This document shows, in pieces, positions 1-12,129 of a DNA stretch of 64,000 nt (its first letter is position 1; each line of letters starts with the position of its first letter). The notes below the pieces were generated by a model, which saw nothing but the letters and a program-made list of their open reading frames with translations, was not told the DNA's origin and did not search any database. Source of the DNA: Rhyzopertha dominica. Lineage: Eukaryota; Arthropoda; Insecta; Coleoptera; Bostrichidae. The stretch lies in contig QCXZ01000001.1 of assembly GCA_025024175.1 (NCBI GenBank), positions 41,410,942 to 41,474,941 on the forward strand, given 5' to 3'. A program made the translations under genes and the position numbers.

Positions 1-470
1 CAGTCCTAAGCAGCATTTATGTGACAGAAACTGGTCTGGGAACTACTTGGCAGTAATTTCTACATAAACGTTCTTTGTACGACCTTTACGGCGCGCTAGT
101 GCTGCTTTGGATAATAACGAAAACGTTGCCATAACTTAAAAGTAGATTGTCGAAGTAACAGTGACGGAGACGCTACTTCAAAGTAGGGACTGAAATATCG
201 ATTCCATTCAGAATGAAATCAATACTTTTTATCCTTGGATAAGATAGGATAGGTAAACTACATCTGTATTCAATACTGATGGGAAAGTCCTGGTGTAACA
301 CTTGTAATTTTGGTCTGCTGCCTTTAAATCAGTGTTTTTTTAAAGTGGGTGGTGTGAGCCAAAAATGAGGCGAGCGAGAGCTGCCTGCCCATTAAATGAA
401 TAACATTACTAAGGATAACTTGTTCTTCACATGCGCCATATTTTTATCATATTTAACGGCAGACCATCCA
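1..470. other. No recognisable feature
   Basis: AT-rich DNA with no ORF, repeat or RNA gene that I recognise. It borders a decayed mariner-type transposase and may include more of its eroded 3' end. Confidence 0.4.
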
Positions 471-479
471 AATAAGAAA

Positions 480-770
480 AAGTTCGTTTTGAAAAAAATG
501 TAAGTTTGAATCGCCATTTAAATTTGTAGATAATTCACGCGGTCCTATAACATAATTGTGAAGAACCAAACATTGATTTTACACTCATATGTTGGAAGTG
601 ACGTTCTGTAACAGTGTGGGGATTTTCTGTCCCAATAATGTTTATTGCGAAAGTTAAAAACGCCTCGACGTGTAAAGGTATAGCTTGGTCCGTAAACAAC
701 GCACTGTTTACAAAATATAGACGTCGTTTTGCCGAACCTGGCAATAATATAGGCGAAAAATAGTACATAT
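480..770 (-). pseudogene. Tc1/mariner-superfamily transposase fragment, decayed
   Basis: Read on the minus strand, the fragment has the order expected in the catalytic core of a common insect Tc1/mariner-type DDE transposase. It starts with a block ending in LFTDQA (family usually LFTDEA, around the first catalytic Asp), continues with ENPHTVTERHFQH, and ends after frame breaks with an IGP-x-ELSTNLNGDS-like block. Start, N-terminal DNA-binding domain and C-terminus are missing and the frame is broken more than once, so it cannot be active. The family assignment rests on these blocks only. It is not part of a larger gene in the window. Confidence 0.6.
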
Positions 771-912
771 AGACGAAACCTCTACTGGTGAAGGATCTTC
801 AAAACTGATGATCTGCTTAGATACGAGCTAATAGCCACACACCTGAAACTTAATTCAGGGTTTTTGGCTACATGCACCAAAATTTCCTCTTCTACTTTTA
901 GAGTAACAGTGT

Positions 913-1082
913 TCTACACATATTTCTTGTAAAATTGTAGTTTTTTTCGTTAAAATTTGGTTACTAGTTAATGAGAAAAAACAATCTCAATGCATGAATT
1001 AGAGTGTGGTAACACCATGCCATCTAGTGGCAGTTAACGGCATTATCCACTCATCTCTGTGGGTAACCTATATACATTTGGT
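913..1082 (+). repeat. Dispersed repeat family A, copy 1
   Basis: About 170 bp shared with 8,925-9,090 in the same orientation. Both contain a T-run followed by CGTTAAAATTTG, then ACTAGT, a run of A with CAATCTC, and finally CCATCTAGTGGCAGTTAA and GGCATTATCCACTC. The copies differ by scattered substitutions and small indels. No coding capacity is seen; it is probably the end of an interspersed element whose body is not recognised here. Confidence 0.65.
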
Positions 1083-3650
1083 GCTATAAAAGCTTTGCAA
1101 TATGCCATCTTGGAAACTGAATCGGTAATGTCTGCTTCTCCTAAAGTTTGCTAAATTAGTTAATGAATACAAAAATTCACCTAACTTTATAGTTAGTCTT
1201 TGCAATAAAGTTAATGAAATGACATCCTAGACGCGGGACCAAGTGCGTTAAAATTCAGCACAACTTTGAAAAAGGATTGTCCATAGACGAGAGACTTGGT
1301 AAAATGAAGGTTGTGTTGAAGGAAGAGTGGTGTCATCGGACAACAGTATTTAGATAGTATACAGAATTTACACAGGTAATTTTAACCTGTATTAGGACGA
1401 CGAACATAGCGGATAAACTGCTGGCGGTGACTGGCCTCATCTATATTGACAGATAAAGATTTTGAAGACTGGTACATCTGAAGCTTGTAAAATTTTACAT
1501 TAGCATATAGAATTTTGAAAGGTTTGTTTATTGTTGGTGCTTCACGATTTATGAGAACTCTCGTGGTGTAGTGAGCATCGTAGCAGGTGAAGTGACTTGT
1601 CTTTGCTATTATGACGCTCCGTGAAAGACCATGAACAGAATGACGATATTTGAGAGTGAGAAAATCCGGTGCAAGTTCGAACAGCGCTATCAGCTGAGAA
1701 AAGAATGATCGCAGTATTTTTTTCTAACAGAGGAATAATCGATCATGTTCTGCTAGAATGTCAGGGCACAGTTACCGCTTCAATAATTTGTTTACCGATG
1801 GAAGCTCACAACAAGGTACCGGTAAACGGCGCCCATTTTTGCAAAATTCTGGATCTAACGATGTTAAATCACCCTCCGTACAGTCATTATGAAAGGTGAA
1901 CTTAAATGAAGTTTTTGGTAACTTGGTGTCAAGTTTGTGCTGTTCTGTCTCAATAAAAAATATTAATGAAGAGGCTTATTTGGAAATAAGTAGGTATTAC
2001 AAAACTTTTGTAGCGACCTTTGTACATAAGTTAATGAGTTCTACACATACTCCTAGTAAAATTATGTTGAACGTCTACGTTCGAAAATAAATTATGGCCT
2101 GGCATTTTAGTTTAAATTGTTGTAAGAAGTAGGTACTAACAATTACAAAGTTTGAGATAAACTAAGCAAATAAGGTAATATGTTGTGTCCTTCGATTCAC
2201 AATGTTACAGTAAAAACTTCAACACGATGAAGTTTAATATCTAGCAACATACATCACTTAAAACTGCATCGTGTTCATACCCTATTAGGATGCTGGAACC
2301 TCCCAAATTAAGTTGTCATGTGACGCTAAGATCTTTGACGGATGTAATAATTCCTTTTGTAAATCCCACTGCTTAACATTCGCCGCAAATTATCTTAACT
2401 GTACATTAACTTCCAGACCAAACGGTTACTCCAGCGTATCTGGCATCTATATGCTTACCGGTGGCTTATGATAAAATCAGACTGTTTTATCAAATCGTTT
2501 GAAGATTTTAACATGAATTAAGTGCTCGTGTTGCTAATATCTTATACAGTTTGGCGTAGAAAGATGTACAAATACACCGCCAACAACATAATCCAAAAGC
2601 AGAACTATCTGTTTAACTTCATAAACCAATTCTAATGATAATATCTAACTACGCATGTACATGATGTAATAACGACAAACGTTTAGCACTAGCCAGCAAT
2701 GACTTTCTGCAAGGCAAACGTAACTCTATTTACACTACATCACCTAATTATACACTGGGTAGGATGTAAACAAGCTGCGTGTTCTTTAACCAGATCCATA
2801 AACTAAACGACTTCAGCAGTTAAAAGTGTTTACAATCGAAAAACGCTTAGGGCTGCCGATGCCGTGGGATCATTAGCACCGAAACTGCAAATCTCTTGTA
2901 CTTATATGAGAATCCCTACTTTTTACTTTCTTTTTTGTTGGTTGTTAGCAGGTGAGTAGATAGAAGATAGCGGCAACATCTCTGATCTTGATAAATGTTT
3001 GTGATAGTCATTACAGTCACATCAAGCTAGCAAAACAACAGTGCACTTCCACACTATCGTAAGCGCAATTATATCATAAAGTTACATGCGTTTAACTCCT
3101 TTGCTCCTTTTTTTACCTTATTAATTTTTTGTATATAGAATCCGTACACAGGCATACTTTTATGTCAGTTTTCAATTCTAAACAATAATGCATTTGAAAG
3201 TATTAGCAAAAGTATTTTAAATTCCTTTAGCATAGCAGTGGAAAAATAAAACCAATATTTAAACAAGGAATTTTAGAGATAGATTTGGCTAGGTGAATAG
3301 GAAAAAAATGCTGAAACATTGATGGGGATGAAAGAAAGGAGTAAATAAGTAAATAACAACAAATGTCATTCCAGCGTTGAGTGGTTGAAGTATTAGCCAC
3401 ATCTAACGTATGTATATACGACTACTAGGCAACTAAATGCAGTGAATTTAAATTTCAGACGCAATGAACACGTCCAATCCTTTCCAGTTCAGTTTCGATG
3501 ACTAGTTTCTAAATATTTTAGTGAACTAATTTAAGTGAATGATTGAGGCAACAAAAATAACGGGTGAAGTAGAGACTGGAGAATAAGATGTATGAATTTA
3601 CCGAAGCGACACCCTGTTGTATGTATGTACACCCCCCCGAGCTCCGGGAA
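1083..3650. other. No recognisable feature
   Basis: Only short ORFs are present (for example 1,669-1,899 and 1,896-2,090 on the plus strand). None shows a domain, motif or codon pattern I recognise. Nothing else is supported in this stretch. Confidence 0.4.
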
Positions 3651-3654
3651 ACAG

Positions 3655-3830
3655 CGAAAAACACTACTAGCCAAAACCATACCAAGTAGGTCATCCCAGA
3701 CGTATATGAAGGAGTATAGATAACAATTTGAAGGCTGGTGTGCTGAAAATAAAATCCAGACGGTAACAGAAAACATTCTGTAAGTAGTTGTTACTGTAAA
3801 AGCTTGGTTTTAGTTCAGTTTTTAGGTTAT
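3655..3830 (+). repeat. Dispersed repeat family B, copy 1
   Basis: Shares several blocks in order with 33,260-33,400: TACCAAGTA, TATATGAAGGA, AACAATTT, CAGAAAACATTCTG and GTAGTTGTTACT followed by AAAAGCTT. The two copies are diverged and differ by indels. Its family is unknown. Confidence 0.5.
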
Positions 3831-3944
3831 AGTTCTGCTGTTATTAGGCTTTTTAAAATTACGTCATCCGACATGGCTTCCAGGGGACTCCCAGCGCGCG
3901 CATAAGCCGCGCATACGAAACCGTGGAAACCGAGACGTGACTGC

Positions 3945-5084
3945 TAGAGTTGGGTCGTTCATGATGTGGTTCAGGATCAACTCGTTCAAATTGAACGACT
4001 CATACCCTGATTCGTTTCATTGGTCTCGCAGCTAATGAATCAGCATTGTTCGTGCGTCGTTCATGGTTGACGGTTGACGAGACGACGCGACAAGAGCACA
4101 GCATATTTATATGCGGCGATGAAAGACTGCTGTCATTTTCAATTCATCATCCTTAAGAACTATTATAAATCAGTTAAGAACAACCGATCTGTACCGTTTG
4201 AGAAGTGTAGGACTGTGAAATTTATTTAGCCGTGTTCTACAAAAACATATCTATTTTGAATAATTGCAATTTGTAACGAGTATTAAAGCTGTACTCGGAG
4301 GACGATGTCCTGAATCATGGTTAGGGGATATTTGCGATATTCTTATTAATTTTGCATATTCTCTCTTGAAGTGGTCGAAATTTAGTGCTAATTTTTGTTT
4401 TATAGATCAGTAAGAAATTCATCGAATGGTTCGTTGTTGACGTTGTCGACGTTGTTTTATAACAGCTAGGTGTGTAGAAGATTTTACACTATCGCAAAAT
4501 TCTCGTCCACGTGTCGCTTGTATCCATTTATCTTGATTTTCATCGGCGTTCTGCATTTTGCAACAACGACGTGACGGCTTCGTTTTTGATATCTCCTTTT
4601 TGCCTGGATTGTTAAGTTGATTTGGGCATCATGTAAGGTAGTCACCTATTGTGTTAACTTAAACAATTTAACTTCGGGAATTCGTGCACTGAGCGTTGTG
4701 TTTATTACATGTCATTACACGCGGCGTGCCCGGATCTTACGTTACATGTTTTATATATCAACCTCAGCAGACAGCAATACCTAATTCAAATTCTATAATA
4801 TAATCGCAACCTCCAAGAGCATTAAAAAATAATCGATTTGTTTACCCTTCCACTGCCATTTTATTGTAAGATATGATCACATGTCCTAAAACGCCTACAA
4901 TTGACACTCCAAAACTACTACTGTTACGGGGCACACGTTGCAGCTGCAGCTGTGTTTAAGCAGGTCTAACAACTCGGCAACTCATTTTTGGCAATGATTC
5001 TTGAACGACTTGAATGATCCGAATCCATGCGACGGATTGTACGAATTGAATTGAATTTTAATTGAATCGAATGTCCGAGCTCTA
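3945..5084. mobile_element. Non-autonomous hAT-like element, 1.14 kb
   Basis: The left end reads TAGAGTTGGGTCGTTCA and the reverse complement of the right end reads TAGAGCTCGGACATTCG, an imperfect terminal inverted repeat. GTGACTGC precedes the left end (3,937-3,944) and GTGACTAA follows the right end (5,085-5,092), a possible 8-bp target duplication matching at six positions. TAGAG-type termini with 8-bp duplications are typical of hAT transposons. The ends are rich in GTTCATGA/GAACGA-like motifs. No transposase ORF is seen inside, so the element would depend on another copy. Element 34,546-35,488 has similar termini. Confidence 0.6.
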
Positions 5085-5092
5085 GTGACTAA

Positions 5093-6335
5093 CGTTAACA
5101 TTAAGTAATGGGGTTTCTATAAGAGCGCGTTAGAAGCTGCACAATTTTGACAAGTGCCTCTCGGCAGCCACCTTAAAAGTCACGTGTTCTAAAAAGCCTA
5201 ATTGTTTTGCAGTTGCAAGTTAAAGTTTGATGAATGTTCACTCAGGGTTGTTTACTGTTACCAGCTTTGGAAAATAAAATGTAATGCAATATATACAAGC
5301 AAATTGTCAAGTATCCAATTGCTGGAAATTATACAGTGTTTCATTAATGATTCATGCATCCAGGGCGCTTATGGAAATTATCTATTAAATCAATTTGCCG
5401 CCTCTCAGGAAGGTGAACACAATTATTGCTTACTTGTCATATGTCGATTATTGAATTATTTGATATTTTTTAATATGCGAAAACGCCTGGGAGTGTATCT
5501 ACAACATATTATGTATTGTTTTGTGGGATAATTAACTTTAAGGATACAGAAAGCTCACAGTGATAGATTTACGCCACTTTTAGCGCCTAGCCGCTGGTCC
5601 TTGTACTAAGATTTTGACAAAGGTTCGCTTCTGCGGTAAATATAACGTTAATGATTGACGGTTCAAATCGTGAACTCATCATCTGTCTGCAGATTTCCAA
5701 AAGATGATCATTGTAGTGTTTGAGTAAGAAACATGTACCGTACAAACTGGATGTTACGTTTACTCATAACCATATTATATAGTTAAGGATCTAACCTAAA
5801 ATTTGAACGCGCCGTTAAATTGATAGTACGAGTACCAGCGGCTTGGTGGCTACTTATCACTGTTTTGAATGACTTATGCGACATCCAGTTATTTAGAGAT
5901 CAGTGCACATTTCGGAGCTGTGAGATGACATTGATTTGCAACCTTCAATACTATCGCCGTGCATATTGTAGCTTGGCAGCAGTTACAGAAAGGCGGCACA
6001 AACAATTGAGAAATCAACGCCGCCCGCGTTGCATGAATCATTTATAGAAGCTCTGTACATTTTTTCTTATAACTTAATACTTTTACTGTTTTTATTATAG
6101 GTATACTGCAGCCCTTTATATATTTTTTTACCATTTCCACTTCATGTGCATTTAAGGGATAATATAGAAAGTTCTTCCAAAGCTATCTGAATAGAATTTA
6201 GACTACATTTCGTTACTTATACTAAAGTGATGTTTAGCACTAACTTAAGAATAGTTATTTCTATTTGAAAGCGTATAAGATTAGATTACGTTTTTTAAAC
6301 ACTGTCAGTCAAATATCCGCTGCTGCTCCGCTGCT
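5093..6335. other. No recognisable feature
   Basis: Contains ORFs at 5,202-5,531 (109 aa) and 5,820-6,047 (75 aa) on the plus strand. Neither resembles a known family, and both are plausible by chance in this base composition. No other element was found. Confidence 0.4.
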
Positions 6336-6339
6336 TTAA

Positions 6340-6800
6340 TCGAATCTTGGAGATCCAATTTCTCATGACATACTATTGGATAAAGGTGGCTTAATCGTCT
6401 TTAGTTTGACGGCACATGCAGAGATTTTATGTATATCTATAAAAAAAAATCCAGTGGTGTTAAATCACAAGATCGCGGTGGGCATTTAACCTCGACACCT
6501 CGCGATGTAATGAAATCTTCGTCCTTAACATGCAACAGATATTTCACACGCAGTGAGCCGTCCTTTTGATACCATACGGTGGTGAGATCAGTTCCATAAA
6601 GTACAAGCCAGAAAAAAAATATTATGATTGCCCGAAATCCATCGTCGTTAGCAGTGAGTGCGATTAATTTTGCGTTTGGCAAAAATACGAACCTATAATT
6701 TCGCTGGACTGAAATGCACATCAAACAGTTTTTTCTTCGTAGTTATACAATGTATGTACATGATGCATCTCTCGTGGGTTTTCGTTGCTTCTCGTCCAGC
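6340..6800 (-). pseudogene. mariner transposase C-terminal half, decayed
   Basis: The minus-strand reading gives GTDLTTVWYQKDG followed by WPPRSCDLTPLDFFL (first residue altered to C here). In mariner-type transposases these correspond to the block with the second catalytic Asp (WFQQDGA) and the SCDLTPLDFFLWG block with the third. Upstream residues (DDGFRAIIIFFF) fit the segment before the second Asp. A stop follows DFFL and the downstream part is readable only across frame breaks. The alteration after QKDG and the stop make it inactive. It is unlike the fragments at 0.5 kb and 27-28.6 kb, so several mariner lineages invaded this region. Confidence 0.75.
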
Positions 6801-8920
6801 AACTTTTCTTGTTAACTAAGCCATTCAATCATGGACATGCCTAAGATCAGTTTCAAAATGCGCTAAGCAAATTCACGCGTTGTTTGTGGTCGATAGGCTT
6901 CAACTCTTGAATTAACTGCACTTTATATGCAAAAACTCAAGTACCAACGTAGAATTAGCACACTCTCGGACCACAGCCATACTTTCAAATCACCTGAGAA
7001 GCGCACGAGAAGTTTGGTGTACACAACGCTAATTGCAATTAAAAAAATAACAGTCTCCAAGCGCTTTTGAATCATGTACCGCCGCTTGATTAAATGTCAA
7101 GACCTGTTAACCATGCTGAAATGCTAGATCCATTCATCCTAAGCATGGACGCTGATTTTAAAAAACCATTTATTAAATCTCTGAACGTTCTCAGTTTGAA
7201 ACTAAAAAAAATATTTTTACATGATTCATCAATAAAAGCATTTTGAAAATTATTTTTTAATTACAAACTTAGAAACAAGTGATACAAAGTGTCAAATGAC
7301 AAATGACGACACTTTCAGTTTAACATTCCTTTTTTAAAATACCCATTTAAAATAATTTCGAATCTTAATTCGTATATTTTTTTTCAGTTGCTCGCTGGAG
7401 CATTTTTCTACGCATTTTTGGGTTAGCTTCACTATAAAAAGTCACATGAACTATCATTATGGTATTGCGCTGGGCATGAAAATGAAATGTCTGAGCGGCG
7501 AGCGAATTTTCTGTGGAAAAATATTCGCTTATATGTTTATAGGTGCTAGAGAAATATTCGCAGATATGACACCCTGTTGAAAAACTATTAGGAAGTTATT
7601 CTGTAAAAAATAGCCTTTGAGAATGAAAGCCTGTTATTTTTTGCAAATTTGCAAAATTCGGAACAATAATCTATCTACTAAACAGTTACCTTTTAAGGCA
7701 GCATAGCTGTAGTTGATTAAGTTCCTTTTGCTTTTTGAAACGACAATAACAAAAAATTTACTTATATAGTCCTTAAGATAAAAGTGAGACTTAATGGTTG
7801 GTCTTTTTTCCAATAGAAAAAGTCTAAATTTTTCCGCATACCTAGGATATTCTAGCTGGAAAGTTATATTTGTTTAGTATTTGCACGATTCTGATTTTAT
7901 AGGATGATATTCTAGGTTTTTCTTCAATATGCCGTGTGACATTGACTTCGGCATTCCCTAAATCGAATAGATTTTCCAAATCGAATCACTCCCAACTTGT
8001 ACGTTTTCCTCGGTCGGTGCGGTTGAAATAGTACTCCTGCGACAACTGTTTACAGCCGAACCCCTAAATCCTCCTACCCAATTTAGAATTACGTTTATCG
8101 AAGTAGCATCACTTAATCCGCGAATATTGTGCGGGTTACCCGAAAGTTACGCCGCGCGGAAGTAAGCGAATAGGTGTTTGTTAAATTACATTTTACAGCA
8201 AATGCAGGTAGCTTTCAGATCCTCTGCCAAATCATTTTGAAAAATTATAATGTTTACTAGTAGATTTGTGAAAATAAAGTCATTTTAAAGGTATAAATCA
8301 AACCAAATATTTATTGTTATATCTTATGTACTCGAAAATTTAAACTTGTATTATGCTTTAAATTTCTAGCTACAGTGTTGTTAATTTGCGAATGAAGATT
8401 TGTTTACTAATTATATAAAAGTAAAGATTAGTGCTATGCATTAGAATCCACATCTAGTCTAAAAGTACGGCCACAAACACATTATTATCTTAAGGCTTGG
8501 TATTGTTTTTTAGAAACACACTAGCATAGCTGTTATCTGTGATATATTATAATACATCACATGTAGTATTTGTTAACTATAAAGTATATGAAATTTATGT
8601 TTTAGTAAATAAATAAATAATAAATATGCACAACACTTTGTTATTGCACAAATTTGTACCTACTCATGTATCAACAAGGGATTTTAGTTGTACACGTAGT
8701 GCTATACTATTTTTAGGAGTTGTTGATTAGACGCATTTGGGGCAAAATTTTAAACATATAGGTATAATGTTCTCAAGAATGGTCTACCTAATAAACATAC
8801 TGTCGAACTTGTAAACTTCTCGTCATACCGGAAATGGTTACTAATTTCGTTATTATAAATTGAGCACAGTGTCCCTATATTATTTTATTGTTTAATTTAT
8901 TAAATCATAATATGCTCGAA
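6801..8920. other. No recognisable feature
   Basis: AT-rich sequence with no ORF of note. An ACACCCTGTT motif near 7,571 resembles the outer edge of elements ending in CAGGGTGT, but no partner end was found. Confidence 0.4.
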
Positions 8921-8924
8921 TGTG

Positions 8925-9090
8925 AACATTTTTTTGATATACCGATTTTTTTTCGTTAAAATTTGACTACTAGTGTACGAGAAAAAAAACAATCTCTACT
9001 TATGTGATAATTAGAATGTGGATAACACCAAGCCATCTAGTGGCAGTTAATGGCATTATCCACTCTTCTCTGTGGGGAGCCTATTTATCG
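8925..9090 (+). repeat. Dispersed repeat family A, copy 2
   Basis: Direct-orientation partner of 913-1,082. It ends with the shared CCATCTAGTGGCAGTTAA and CATTATCCACTC blocks. Similarity stops soon after TGTGGGGAGCCTAT, which suggests a common element end there. Confidence 0.65.
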
Positions 9091-10268
9091 ACGTAATTCT
9101 GTCAGTAATATCTATACTTAACCATGTAAGATATCAACTTACGGTTTTCATAATTGCTTTTAGAGTACATTTGCATCATTTATCACCACCATAAACATCA
9201 TCCAACTCTGCTTTAGAAATAGATGTTATGAACTGCGAATGAACTCTAAGGGTGGATAGGTATTTCGGTAAATTCGCTGGCTAAGCTGCCATATTCAGTA
9301 GTAGTGAAGTAAGCGTTTTTGGCTGGATTTAACCAGAAGATTTTAATGGTGAGAATAACCTCCTGTTGAAAAAAATATACCAGTTCTGCTCCGGTTTTCC
9401 TGCCAACAAAAATAACTGTTTTTTCGGTTACACTGCGTCACACTGAACGGTCAAGTAACATAGCATAAAGTATCAAAAAAATCACACTGTATAAGACAGG
9501 GTCAAACTTTAAAAATTGCCGGAATAGACCAAAGGGAGGACTGTTCTTCTCATTGGCAGTTCTACTTAGCCTGTTCGAGAAAGAGTTCAACGAGCAGTCT
9601 GGTGCTTCTTGCGCACGGAAGCCGAACCACAAATGTGGTATACAAAGAGGTCCTAAATTAATGTAAATTTAAAATGTGTTTACGATCTCCTTCTAGGCGA
9701 GCAAAGCCGTGGGCAACCTAGTGCGGTATATATAGAGACCACAGGGCAGTCTCCCCATTCGCCTTCTCGTTAATCCGGTCCTGACCTTGCTTAGATGAGG
9801 GAAATTTTTCTAAGCAAATAAATAATTTGGATTTCTCCTTAAAAGCAATTTTACTGTTTGCTTGACTAATATGTGAAGATAAATAGTACCAACAAACGAC
9901 AATAGTCGTTAAGAAGAGAAGACATTTATTTAAATAAAAAAAATTATGGAACCGTAGTTTTTAAATATGCGAGTATACAATGAAAATCTCAACTTAGCCG
10001 AGCATTTTGTAGTCATTAAAGGGGAGATCTGTTTGAAAAGACTTTTGAAAGACACCTAATTTCTACTCTACGAACCTTGATACAGTATCTGTAGTACCTT
10101 ATTCTTGATACACATTCAACATTTTTCAATATAATAAATTTATTTTATGTTAGTAAATCGTATGATTATTCTTTAGAACAAATATACGAACCAATAAACA
10201 AATTATGGCACGAAAACTTGAAATAACCACCACCATTTATGCAAATTCATCGTATGCCTTTTTACTCG
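9091..10268. other. No recognisable feature
   Basis: No domain-bearing ORF, RNA gene or clear repeat. The 9,438-9,632 minus ORF (64 aa) shows nothing recognisable. Confidence 0.4.
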
Positions 10269-10661
10269 AAATTGCTTTATTTATTCGGTTTCGAAGTTCA
10301 ATGTTACCTCATCATCGGAACAGGCTACAAAATTCAAGGATATATACATAAAAAAAATGGAGCTTTCAATAATTATGTCATTTTGCCATTTTTTACATTG
10401 GTAACTTTTATTTGGCACCTGAACGCTAAACCAAAAATAAGGTTCGAACCAACATCGTTAATAACCAGTCTTTTTAGAAAGTTTGGCGTACAGGTGGCAA
10501 TGAAAAAATTGTCAATATAAAAAATTACAAAATGACATAAATATTGTAAGTTCCATTAATTTGTGTTTTTTGTATGTATATATGCTTTAATTTTGTAGCC
10601 TGGTCCGATGATGAGGTAACATTGAACCTCGAAATCGGTAATTGAATAAATAAAGTAATTT
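10269..10661. repeat. Near-complete palindromic element, about 390 bp
   Basis: The left arm (CTTTATTTATTC, GTTCAATGTTACCTCATC, ATATATACAT) recurs in reverse complement on the right. Pairing can be followed inward through ATTATGTCATTTTG and ACCTGAACGC/GCGTACAGGT to a centre near 10,457. The transcript or single strand could fold into a hairpin of about 190 bp. The 10,239-10,520 ORF is a by-product. Both outer parts carry a CCGATGATGAGG...CGAAA motif like those beside Penelope-like elements in this window, so the palindrome may be two inverted Penelope-type termini. A foldback MITE is the alternative. Confidence 0.7.
10605..10638 (+). ncRNA. Hammerhead-like core motif in palindrome
   Basis: The motif reads CCGATGA-T, then a stem GAGGT (10,613-10,617) / ACCTC (10,626-10,630), then GAAA (10,631-10,634) and TCGG, which pairs with the opening CCGA. 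This matches the CUGANGA / stem II / GAAA order of a hammerhead core with one core substitution (U to C). No stem III or cleavage triplet is apparent, so catalysis is doubtful. A mirrored copy lies near 10,289-10,320. Confidence 0.35.
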
Positions 10662-11477
10662 GGGTGTTTATTTTAATTACGCCTACGCCTAAGCTGTAGA
10701 ACTGTAGTCGAATTGATCTATATTAGAATATAAATATCTCATAAATAATGTGTACCTATGAAGACTGTAATTCATACTTCCTCACGGACATCTATTACAT
10801 GACTTGTACAAGCTGCGACAAAAACCGGTATATATAATTACACTTGTCATTTCAATAATACGCATTTCGGAACCCATATCTGCAAAAATTCTGCATAAAT
10901 GTTACAAATAATTATGATTTTGTATCGAAAAAAATGCGATGTTACCAAATACAATTCTAATATATTACTAAAATACAGGTATATCTAGTTAATTATAGCT
11001 GGTAATATAACTGACCAGTGTGTTTATCTTTATTTACCATAAACGTCACCTCACTGAAAATTTTATTTATAACACGATTACCTGCGCATCTTTAAATTTA
11101 ATCAAAATTGGAGTATATTTAAAGTACATCGCATGCCAAGGTAGACGATGTACGTAATTTTTTATGGACTGAACGTAAACAAACATCACTTAATTTACGT
11201 AACTTACTCGCCATCACCTAAGAGAGCATTTCAAGTAGGCATATTTTTTAATTCGGTAATATCGCTATTTCCTGCTTGAATGATAGTAACGACATCAACA
11301 CACTGTATGAACAAGCAGTGGTAAACATTGTGTATGTATTTGTTTGAAGCAATTATTGCCGCTCCTAACCTAGTGCCCAAACCTTGAGGCGAATTTATAC
11401 CGCACTCAAAAATTATCGGTGTTTAACAATTAGCGGGACGGCAAACTCGACATTTATAAAAAAAGTTTAAAAAACTC
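10662..11477. other. No recognisable feature
   Basis: AT-rich, without ORFs or repeats that I recognise. If 11,478-11,800 is a first exon on the minus strand, this would be its first intron. Confidence 0.35.
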
Positions 11478-11800
11478 ACCTTAGACGCCGGCGCTCAGGT
11501 TTTAAATCGCACGAACAGAGTAGTTTTTACATGTTCACTACAGTCACTCGTTATCAGTTACACAATTTAGATACAATGTCAGCTGGCTATGAATGGGTGA
11601 ATAAACTCGAAAACAGAAGCGGCACTGTACCCGCTGCTGCGACGTTATCAACTGGCGGTCGCCGCTACTTGCTCTCGTTACTATGGCAGTCGTCGCGGCG
11701 GCGGCGCGAATTTACCTTTCTGCTTGTGGGTAATTCGCGCGAATCCGTCGTTCATATTATATAATAATCGGCGTAAACGGACCGCGCCGACCCATCCATC
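11478..11800 (-). promoter_or_regulatory. Candidate promoter and non-coding first exon
   Basis: A CpG-rich patch stands out from its AT-rich surroundings. On the minus strand it contains a TATTATATAATATG box-like stretch (about 11,750-11,765), then GC-rich sequence, and ends in a strong splice-donor match, TCTAAG|GTGAGT, with the exon boundary at about 11,478-11,480. No long reading frame crosses it, so it would be a 5' untranslated exon. The downstream gene would have to lie below 11.4 kb or outside the window, and no coding exon was found there. The donor could be coincidental. Confidence 0.3.
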
Positions 11801-12129
11801 ACGTCCTTTTGAACAACTCCACGGACGCAATGATCTTTCATGCGACAAAACAATAATAATTGTCGCCAGCGGTTGAGTATTATCTACCTACTTCACTGCT
11901 TTGTGTGATATAGTCGGCACACTTGACCCGCTCAAGTTTTGCTCCAGGTGTGACACTTGCTACTCATCGTTTTAACAACTTTTCAGGTGTCAGTAGGACC
12001 ATTGAGTGTAGTGTGTATTTAAAGTGAGAGTCAATAAATCGAATTTTTTCTTGGGAGTGATCTGTATATATATTCTTATGAAAATCATTACTACATTACA
12101 CAGTACTGCTGATTTCGTGCAACTTACGC

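Noticed and set aside
5202..5531. 109-codon ORF as a gene
   Set aside because: No recognisable domain, no splice signals or neighbours supporting it. The length is plausible by chance in a long AT-rich window.
10441..10450. GGTTCGAACC as a tRNA B box
   Set aside because: No A box at the right distance and no cloverleaf. The site lies near the centre of a palindromic element.
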